DNA of 11,094 bases from SM23-78 sp041479965 (GTDB lineage Archaea > Nanobdellota > Nanobdellia > Woesearchaeales > SM23-78): positions 1 through 11,094 of the forward strand of contig JBGOZE010000045.1 in NCBI GenBank assembly GCA_041479965.1, given 5' to 3'. The position numbers were made by a program, and so were the translations under genes. This document shows, piece after piece, positions 6,387-11,094 of the stretch (positions are counted from its first letter, which is position 1; the number at the start of each line of letters is the position of its first letter). The notes under the pieces are model-generated. The model worked only from the letters and a program-made list of their open reading frames with translations, was not told the DNA's origin and ran no database searches.

Positions 6387-7098
6387 TCTCTGCCCCAGCA
6401 CCTGGCTGTTGGGTTTCCATCTCCTTCTCGCCTTTGGATATGAAATCCTCTAGCTCGCCATCATCAATGAGCTTCTTGATCTCTCTCAGGTTGACTATCT
6501 TGGGTGTGAACTCTCTCTTGTTCATCCTGTCCAGGAGTATGCTTTTGAGGCCTGCGTTCCTAGAGCCTATAATGTCAGTGGGTATGGAGTCTCCTATCAC
6601 TACTACATCTGCAGGCTTCACCTTGAGCTTCTTGAGGAGCTTGGTGAACATCTCAGGGTCTGTCTTGAGCAAAGCTTCCTCATATGAGAATGATGTGGCG
6701 TCAAAGTACTTGGTCAAGTCATATTTCTCCATTACTCCAGTGATGGTTGGCGTGGTGTTGGATATCAATCCTAGCTTTATCTTCTTGCTCTTAAGATAAT
6801 CAAGCACTTCCAAGGTCTCCAAGAACGGCTTGCCTAGGAACTCGTTCTTGTTCCACATGCCTACCAGCTTCTCGATGACAAAAGGCATAGGCTCAAGCTC
6901 GAACTCATCACATACTGCTGTGAAAGCTTCATTAAGGTCATTGTAAGGCTTGGTCATCAATGCCTTCTCGAACCTGATAATGAAGTCCTTGAAGGTCATG
7001 TTGAGCCTCAGAATATATCTGGCCTGTTTCACAGGGCTGGGAAATATTCCGTTCTCCACCAGCGTTCCCCAAAAGTCGAAAATTATTGCTTTTACCAT
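6379..7098 (-). CDS. HAD superfamily hydrolase (haloacid dehalogenase-like phosphatase)
   Basis: A 239-residue HAD hydrolase. Motif I is FDFWGTL at residues 7-13 with nucleophile D8, motif II is LISNTT, the motif III lysine lies in the LLKTDPEMF region, and motif IV is VVVIGDSIPTDIIGSRNAG with the metal-binding aspartates. An alpha-helical cap lies between motifs I and II. The residue two after the nucleophile is Trp rather than the acid/base Asp of classic phosphatases. Aromatic residues at that site occur in haloacid dehalogenases and in archaeal relatives, so phosphatase activity is uncertain. The C-terminal tail after about residue 220 is charged and probably disordered. It is the first gene of an operon with the HIT gene, overlapping it by eight bases. 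The substrate is unknown. Confidence 0.92.
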   Translation of the reverse strand: MVKAIIFDFWGTLVENGIFPSPVKQARYILRLNMTFKDFIIRFEKALMTKPYNDLNEAFTAVCDEFELEPMPFVIEKLVGMWNKNEFLGKPFLETLEVLDYLKSKKIKLGLISNTTPTITGVMEKYDLTKYFDATSFSYEEALLKTDPEMFTKLLKKLKVKPADVVVIGDSIPTDIIGSRNAGLKSILLDRMNKREFTPKIVNLREIKKLIDDGELEDFISKGEKEMETQQPGAGAENE

Positions 7099-7120
7099 AG
7101 GGAGCAGAGAAAAGCTATTG

Positions 7121-7130
7121 ATTTATAAAA
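7121..7130 (-). promoter_or_regulatory. TATA box of the HAD-HIT operon
   Basis: The minus strand reads TTTTATAAAT, 23-32 bases before the ATG at 7098. The mRNA should be leaderless or nearly so. Confidence 0.6.
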
Positions 7131-7202
7131 GTTGTTTTTCTTTAATAATCGAAGGAAAAAAATTAATTGATTTGATTATACAATAGTAACAGAACAGAAA
7201 TG

Positions 7203-7210
7203 TTTATAAA
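7203..7210 (+). promoter_or_regulatory. TATA box of the JAMM-like lipoprotein gene
   Basis: TTTATAAA predicts a transcript start near 7235, about a dozen bases before the proposed GTG start at 7247. No clear ribosome-binding site is seen between them. Confidence 0.55.
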
Positions 7211-7246
7211 CAAAGTCTCTTCCTAGAAGACTTAAGTAATACTTGG

Positions 7247-7918
7247 GTGAACAGCACGAAAAAAATTGCTCCATTGACTCTTTCAGCGATAATAGCTCTT
7301 TCTTCATGCAATAAGCTTCCAGACCAAAAGTTCCCAGAGATAAATGTGATGCCAGGCAGCGGGTACACTTATCAAATGTCAAGTGCAGAGGCAAAGAGGA
7401 ATCTGTATGCCTTGGCAAAAAAGTCTCTCAAAGAAGACAGTTGGCTCATCTATAATGGGAGAGTCTATGACGTAGGCACTGATGAAAAAGAGTTAAGTTC
7501 CAGGCTAGATATTGAGAAAATAAAATTCTTCCTCACCACTGATCCTCCAAGGGCAAAACAAGTTGTTTTAGCGCACATCCACCCTGTAGAGTCAACTGGC
7601 ACAAAATATGTTATACCCCCAAGCCCGGAAGACTGGGCTAATCAGGCAAGGTTACAAAGATATTTGAAAAAAGAATTTGACCTCGACCTCAAGTCATGGG
7701 TTATCGACTACAGAGGTGTGTGGGAAATGCGCAGTGATGAGAGCTTCTTCTCAAACCCCAGTAATTTAGGAAGCAGGATAAACCAAACTGTTTTTGACAT
7801 AAAATTCAAGATAATTGGGAATGATAAGCTGTCAAAAGATGAGAAAGCTGAAGCGATTATAAAATTGACCAGAGAAAGGACTGGGATTGAAATGACTTAT
7901 CGCCCTATAGAATTTTAA
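7247..7918 (+). CDS. Predicted lipoprotein with a JAMM/MPN-like metalloprotease motif
   Basis: A 223-residue protein. The N-terminus has a lysine pair (K5, K6), a hydrophobic stretch (residues 7-18) and a lipobox-like LSSC ending at C21, so it is probably exported and lipid-anchored. Residues 110-113 (HIHP) and 126-129 (SPED) form the H-x-H-P ... S-x-x-D core of JAMM (JAB) metalloproteases, with 12 residues between the P and the S. A later WVIDYRGVWEM resembles the beta-strand that follows the active site in JAB proteins. The catalytic glutamate, normally some 50-80 residues before the histidines, is not uniquely assignable from the sequence. JAMM proteins cleave isopeptide bonds or trim ubiquitin-like proteins; an outside-facing one is unusual. 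The GTG start is set by the TATA box and signal peptide. Codon use is AAA-rich compared with the flanking genes. Confidence 0.72.
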   Translation: MNSTKKIAPLTLSAIIALSSCNKLPDQKFPEINVMPGSGYTYQMSSAEAKRNLYALAKKSLKEDSWLIYNGRVYDVGTDEKELSSRLDIEKIKFFLTTDPPRAKQVVLAHIHPVESTGTKYVIPPSPEDWANQARLQRYLKKEFDLDLKSWVIDYRGVWEMRSDESFFSNPSNLGSRINQTVFDIKFKIIGNDKLSKDEKAEAIIKLTRERTGIEMTYRPIEF

Positions 7919-7927
7919 AGGCGCCTA

Positions 7928-8413
7928 TCAGACATCCAGGAAAAGAGCCTTGTCATTGTCAAGGTTGAGGATGATTATCTTGTTAGTATCTTTCGGGTCG
8001 CCAAGAAAAAACCCTCCGGGACAAAGCACTCTGGTCTTGCCAATCTTTTTATCCTCTGGCTGGTGCGTGTGGCCGTGGATGAAGTAATCAAATCCCTTGC
8101 TCATCATCTTGTCGTTTATTAGAAGGTTGTCTCCGTGTACAACTCCAATGGTTTTTTCCTTGAGCTTGAGCTCAATCATCCTGCCATGATGCTCCCAACC
8201 GAGCTCCTTGACTTTCTCCTCAATCAGACACCTGTCTCCGTCGCAGTTGCCGAAGATGAACTTCATATTAAGCCCAGAGAAGAACTTGACAGTCGCAGGA
8301 GCAACTACATCACCACAATGGATGACGAACTCAACCTGGTTCTTCTTGAAAAGCTCGACAGCCTTCAGAATATTAGGAATGTTGTCATGAGTATCAGATA
8401 TGATGCCGATCAT
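7928..8413 (-). CDS. Metallophosphoesterase, YfcE/MJ0936 family phosphodiesterase
   Basis: A 161-residue calcineurin-type phosphoesterase that binds two metal ions and hydrolyses phosphodiesters; archaeal MJ0936 acts on model substrates. All family motifs are present in order: IISDTHDN at residues 3-10, HCGDVV, FGNCDGD, VVHGDN and HGHTHQPE. The size is normal for the family. An in-frame ATG at 8449 would add 12 residues, but the family begins just before ISDTHDN, so I chose 8413. A TATA box about 115-125 bases upstream and a foldable stretch in between suggest a long 5' leader, described separately. The converging JAMM-like gene ends ten bases away. Confidence 0.93.
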   Translation of the reverse strand: MIGIISDTHDNIPNILKAVELFKKNQVEFVIHCGDVVAPATVKFFSGLNMKFIFGNCDGDRCLIEEKVKELGWEHHGRMIELKLKEKTIGVVHGDNLLINDKMMSKGFDYFIHGHTHQPEDKKIGKTRVLCPGGFFLGDPKDTNKIIILNLDNDKALFLDV

Positions 8414-8431
8414 GCTATGGACTCTGCGAAG

Positions 8432-8491
8432 GTGAGCGTTTGCGGTCAATTATCGCGGGACAGTCCTTGTTGGATATATCCCGATGCTCAC
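8432..8491 (-). promoter_or_regulatory. Potential structured leader RNA upstream of the phosphoesterase gene
   Basis: Nested inverted repeats: outer GTGAGC (8432-8437) with GCTCAC (8486-8491), inner CGGGA (8456-8460) with TCCCG (8479-8483), and a small TCC/GGA hairpin inside. A TATA-like element on the minus strand (about 8528-8537) would place this in the 5' leader. No known riboswitch or box C/D signature is seen. It could also be a small RNA gene. Confidence 0.35.
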
Positions 8492-8746
8492 TAACTCCGC
8501 TTGTTTATCGAGAGGAATCAAATGCCAGCTATATAAAATTATCTCTTTAAACTTTTCAACGTCTAATATTATTTGGTGCTTTTGCATATGGATTGGAAAG
8601 GTTTGTCTGATTAATTATTGTATGTCGGAGAATGTGATAGGCTTTTCATTAATTAGAGGTCAAGGGATATTTATTTTGAAATGTTCTTTCTGTGGTTTTT
8701 GCGTTAGATTAATTTATTACTTAATAGTGGTTAAAAAATCGAAAGA
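8492..8746. other. Intergenic stretch between divergent phosphoesterase and DGR target genes
   Basis: Very AT-rich. The only features I can support are the minus-strand TATA-like element near 8528-8537 and the approach to the target-gene promoter at its right end. A frame of 89 codons (8484-8753) is open on the plus strand but looks spurious: Cys/Ile-rich, without family features or a ribosome-binding site. Confidence 0.5.
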
Positions 8747-8836
8747 TTTATAAATAAGTATTCACATAATGGTGCTTATTTGGGGATGAATAAAAGGTTT
8801 CATCTTCTAAACATCATAAAAAAAGACTGAGAGGTG
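8747..8836 (+). promoter_or_regulatory. Promoter and ribosome-binding site of the DGR target gene
   Basis: TTTATAAATA at 8747-8756 follows a purine-rich CGAAAGA, like an archaeal BRE plus TATA box, and predicts a start near 8780. GAGGTG at 8831-8836 stands nine bases before the ATG at 8846, which decides that start over the GTG inside the ribosome-binding site. The leader is about 65 bases. Confidence 0.6.
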
Positions 8837-8845
8837 TTTTTGAAA

Positions 8846-9640
8846 ATGGCAATTGACACAAAAGTAATGGTTGAGCAGTATAATTTTCCCGAGGATAGCC
8901 TTCCGGGAAGTGCTGAGGATGTTAATGCATTCTTTATGGTAGAGCAGTCAAAGAAAGATAAATTCTACAGGGAGAAATTGCTTTCTGAGCGTGTAGAGCT
9001 TGGTGCTGCTTCTGCTGAGAAAAAGGAAGATGAAGCAAAGCCAAAGTACAAGAGTTTCTCATTCATTAATGCCGATACTTATGCAAAGGGCATTAAGGCT
9101 TTAAAGGACAAAGGCAATGAGCCTTTTACTTTTGAAGATAATATTGAAGCCAGGCTTGCGGACTACGAAGCTAATGGCGAGAACGCTCAATTGTTTAACA
9201 CTTATCTTGATTCTGTTACAGGCATTGCTTATAAGGCGCATAGCACTAGGTTTAAGGTTAAACCTGTTTGTGAGCAGCTTAAGAGTATTAAGCCAAACTT
9301 TGATAAGTCTTTTATGCCTGTTGACTATGATTCTTTTGAAGGTGTTGAACTTGACAGCAAAGATCCAAATGTCAAATACAACCAGAGTTTGACTCGTAAA
9401 GAGGCAAAGGCTCATAAGGGCTGGCTTGCTCTGATGAACGGCAACAAAGAATTATTGGCTAAGTACGTTGATACTTGGTTTAATAAGACTTGCAGAAAGG
9501 AAGGAATGGGCTTCTACGTTATGCAAGATACGTCTGAAGACCAGTTGCGCTAGGCGATTCTCAACTACGTCAACTACATTTCCCTTGCTTACTGCAGCGA
9601 CCCCCTCAACTATAGTGCGCGGTTCGTTTCGGGAAAGTAG
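8846..9640 (+). CDS. DGR target (variable) protein, interrupted by an amber codon at the start of the variable region
   Basis: The target gene of the retroelement. The frame runs 235 codons from 8846 to a TAG at 9551-9553, then stays open for 28 more codons to a second TAG at 9638-9640; intact, it would be 264 residues. The last part (about 9543-9631) is the variable repeat. The body is charged and soluble with no signal peptide or membrane segment; I do not recognise its N-terminal domain. Residues 44-70 are rich in Ala, Glu and Lys and look like a linker. Just before the VR comes GMGFYVMQDTSEDQLR, and the TR gives LRSA next, as in many DGR variable domains. In this copy the serine codon TCG is TAG, so the product as read lacks the diversified C-terminus. 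It may be a real null allele or an assembly error. The product probably acts in the cytoplasm; its binding partner is unknown. Confidence 0.88.
9543..9631 (+). repeat. DGR variable repeat (VR)
   Basis: An 89-bp segment aligned without gaps to 9967-10055 (offset 424). There are 15 mismatches, 14 of them at TR adenines: five AAC/AAT codons become TAC, TAT or ATT, two become CTT and CCC, others AGC, GAC and AGT, plus GAC to GTC and AGC to TGC. The final 16 bases, TGCGCGGTTCGTTTCG, are identical and probably act as the initiation-of-mutagenic-homing end. The only non-adenine change is C to A at 9552. Confidence 0.95.
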
Positions 9641-9652
9641 CCCAATAATTTA

Positions 9653-9666
9653 GCGCCGTAAGGCGC
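9653..9666 (+). repeat. GC-rich hairpin just downstream of the VR
   Basis: GCGCC (9653-9657), loop GTAA, GGCGC (9662-9666). It starts 21 bases after the VR end, in an otherwise AT-rich stretch. In the Bordetella phage DGR a short hairpin with a GNRA-like loop next to the VR promotes target recognition, and this one is in a comparable place. It may instead, or also, aid transcription termination with the T-tract at 9695-9702. Confidence 0.5.
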
Positions 9667-9694
9667 CGCGCCGAAAAATAGTTGCATTAAATTA

Positions 9695-9702
9695 TTTTTT
9701 TT
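9695..9702 (+). terminator. T-tract terminator after the DGR target gene
   Basis: Eight consecutive T residues about 55 bases after the second stop codon, a typical archaeal intrinsic termination signal. The AT-rich ATATATTTATAT following at about 9704-9716 could be the TATA box of a separate TR-RT transcript. Confidence 0.45.
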
Positions 9703-9839
9703 CGATATATTTATATTGTTTCTTCTTTCTTGTTTTTCTTGCCTTACCATCACCTTTGAAAACGCAAGAAAACAATATTATTTTGTGTTTGTTTTAAGAA
9801 CCATCCTTAAAATTGGAGATGCGGTTCTTTTACTAGGTG
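9703..9839 (+). other. VR-TR spacer with two stem-loops, no avd gene
   Basis: No accessory-protein frame is seen here. Two inverted repeats stand out: TTTTCTTGC (9734-9742) with GCAAGAAAA (9764-9772), nine perfect pairs and a 21-base loop; and AAGAACC (9796-9802) with GGTTCTT (9823-9829), extended inward by ATC/GAT and CC/GG with small bulges. They may form part of the structured template RNA. Confidence 0.45.
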
Positions 9840-9902
9840 ATGAATAAGTGCTTGGGCTACACGCCCTCTCATCAGGGTCATGCCTACAAAGTTGGTGTGA
9901 TT

Positions 9903-11094
9903 ATGAAATACAGCTGCGACAGGAATGAAGCAGCAGTGCATGTTATAGGTGAGGGAGCTACAACAGAGTTGCGCTCGGCGATTCTCAACAACGACAACAA
10001 CAATTCCAATGCTAACAGCAACAACAACCTCAACAATAATGCGCGGTTCGTTTCGAATAACCCATGCACAAGTAAGGCATTTAATAATGACTTGTATTCT
10101 AAGCTCTGTACTTACCAGAATCTAGAATTGGCGTGGCAGAAAGCCAGAAAACACAAGACGCTAAAGCCTTATGTTATTGAGTTTGAGAAAAACCTGAAAG
10201 AAAACTTGTTGATGCTGAGAACAGAGCTTTTGCTCCATTCTTACAGGCCAAAGCCATTGGAAACATTCATCCTGCGAGACCCTAAAACGAGAGTCATAAG
10301 CAAATCAGACTTCAGAGACCGAGTAGTGCATCATGCAATATGCAACGTAATAGAGCCATTGTTTGAGAAGATATTCATCTATGATAGTTATGCTAACAGG
10401 AAAACTAAAGGCGTTCTAAAAGCCATAGCAAGATTCAACGAGTTCAAAAGAAAAGTCTCAAGAAACAATACAAAGGAGTGCTTCATACTCAAAGCAGATA
10501 TCAGGCACTATTTTGATACTGTTGACCATGAAACACTGATAAATATTCTTAAGCAAATGATTGATGATATAAGACTTATTGATCTAATCAGGATAATTCT
10601 TTCAAATCATAAAACCAAAGGTGCAGGCAAAGGAATGCCTCTCGGCAATCTGACAAGCCAATTTTTCGCTAATGTTTACCTTAATGAGCTTGACCAATAC
10701 GTCAAGCATACTCTGAAGGCTGAATATTACATAAGGTATGTTGATGATTTTGTCATTCTAAGCTCTTCATATGATTTGCTTGAAGAGTATAAGCTTAAGA
10801 TTGACCTTTTTCTAAAGAAATATTTGCTTCTGGAGCTGCACCCTGACAAATCAAAAATATTAAAACTAAACAGAGGAGTATGCTTCTTGGGATTTAGAAA
10901 TTATTACCATCATAGGCTATTGAAAAAAAGCAATATTAGAATTATAAGAAAGAAACTCATGACAATAAAATTAGCTTATCTGTCAGGCCATTCAACTTAC
11001 GATGATGCTTATGCGATTTTTGAAGGATGGAGCGCCTATTCAAAAGCAGCCAACACATATAATCTCAGAAAAAATATTGGCGGCATGTTCGAAC
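9903..11094 (+). CDS. Reverse transcriptase of the diversity-generating retroelement (3' end outside window)
   Basis: Copies the TR RNA into adenine-mutated cDNA that replaces the VR. Visible RT motifs, residues counted from the ATG at 9903: FRDRVVHHAICNVIEPLFEK, then ILKADIRHYFDTVD with catalytic D199, then GMPLGNLTSQFFANVYL with LGNLTSQ at 247-253, YYIRYVDDFV with YVDD at 279-282, LELHPDKSKI, and GVCFLGF. The (I/L)GxxxSQ form separates DGR enzymes from group II intron RTs, which have QGxxxSP. The frame is open from 9840 to the window end, so the start is unclear: ATG 9840, ATG 9903 (GGTG five bases before a TGATT spacer) or TTG 10092. The first two would translate the TR as an Asn-rich N-terminus (residues 23-51 from 9903); family members normally begin near LYSKLCTYQNL, which favours 10092. 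The C-terminal WSAYSKAANTYNLRKNI suggests only a few residues are missing. AT-rich codon use. Confidence 0.93.
   Translation, partial: MKYSCDRNEAAVHVIGEGATTELRSAILNNDNNNSNANSNNNLNNNARFVSNNPCTSKAFNNDLYSKLCTYQNLELAWQKARKHKTLKPYVIEFEKNLKENLLMLRTELLLHSYRPKPLETFILRDPKTRVISKSDFRDRVVHHAICNVIEPLFEKIFIYDSYANRKTKGVLKAIARFNEFKRKVSRNNTKECFILKADIRHYFDTVDHETLINILKQMIDDIRLIDLIRIILSNHKTKGAGKGMPLGNLTSQFFANVYLNELDQYVKHTLKAEYYIRYVDDFVILSSSYDLLEEYKLKIDLFLKKYLLLELHPDKSKILKLNRGVCFLGFRNYYHHRLLKKSNIRIIRKKLMTIKLAYLSGHSTYDDAYAIFEGWSAYSKAANTYNLRKNIGGMFE
9967..10055 (+). repeat. DGR template repeat (TR)
   Basis: An 89-bp partner of the VR, rich in AAC and AAT codons (LRSAILNNDNNN... when translated in the VR frame). 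It holds 29 adenines, of which 14 are changed in the VR. All adenine-containing codons end in C or T, so adenine substitution cannot make a stop codon. It lies 36 bases before the TTG at 10092, in the classic order target gene, TR, RT. Confidence 0.95.

Noticed and set aside
8484..8753. Open frame of 89 codons on the plus strand
   Set aside because: Odd composition (many Cys, Ile), no ribosome-binding site, and overlap with the leader and promoter region of neighbouring genes.
8753..8780. AATAAG/CTTATT inverted repeat downstream of the target-gene TATA box as an operator
   Set aside because: Only six pairs with a 16-base spacer in AT-rich DNA; expected by chance.
9551..9553. TAG read as pyrrolysine
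   Set aside because: The template codes for Ser at this conserved LRSA position, other genes here also end in TAG, and no methylamine-related gene is present. Kept only as a remote option.
9884..10069. Minus-strand frame of 61 codons, Leu-rich
   Set aside because: It is the antisense of the AAC/AAT-rich template repeat, which automatically gives a Leu-rich open frame.
9903..11094. Group II intron or retron reverse transcriptase
   Set aside because: The LGNLTSQ motif and the adjacent adenine-variable TR/VR pair indicate a DGR; no intron RNA domains or maturase region are seen.

Overview
This window looks like chromosomal DNA of an archaeon, most likely of the DPANN type (Woesearchaeota/Pacearchaeota-like). 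That placement is an inference. It rests on an archaeal/eukaryotic-type prolyl-tRNA synthetase, archaeal TATA boxes about 25-30 bases upstream of several genes, and a tRNA gene whose introns fit archaeal bulge-helix-bulge splicing. A compact layout and a diversity-generating retroelement (DGR), a system known to be common in DPANN genomes, agree with it.

Left part (1-4034): a 5'-truncated proS, followed nine bases later by a PIN-like nuclease gene on the same strand. Converging on them from the minus strand are an unrecognised 178-residue protein and a 6-phosphofructokinase with the residues typical of pyrophosphate-dependent enzymes. Middle part (4035-5165): a two-motif LAGLIDADG homing-endonuclease gene runs head-on into a minus-strand tRNA gene. 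I read that tRNA as elongator Met(CAT) interrupted by two introns, 21 nt at position 30/31 and 52 nt at 37/38. The endonuclease frame crosses the antisense of the tRNA 3' exon and stops inside the second intron. Next (5166-8413) come ordinary cellular genes: a slipin/SPFH membrane protein, a HAD phosphatase-HIT protein operon, a JAMM-like predicted lipoprotein, and a YfcE/MJ0936-type metallophosphoesterase with a potentially structured leader.

Right part (8747-11094): a diversity-generating retroelement. A target gene ends in an 89-bp variable repeat (VR, 9543-9631). A matching template repeat (TR, 9967-10055) lies 424 bases downstream, just before a reverse transcriptase with YVDD and LGNLTSQ motifs, which the window end cuts off near its C-terminus. 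VR and TR differ at 15 positions; 14 of these are adenines in the TR (14 of 29 TR adenines are replaced). This is the signature of adenine-specific mutagenic homing. The one exception is a C-to-A change that turns a TCG serine codon at the start of the VR into an amber stop, so the gene as read loses its whole diversified C-terminus. No avd-like accessory gene lies between VR and RT; the spacer holds stem-loops instead.
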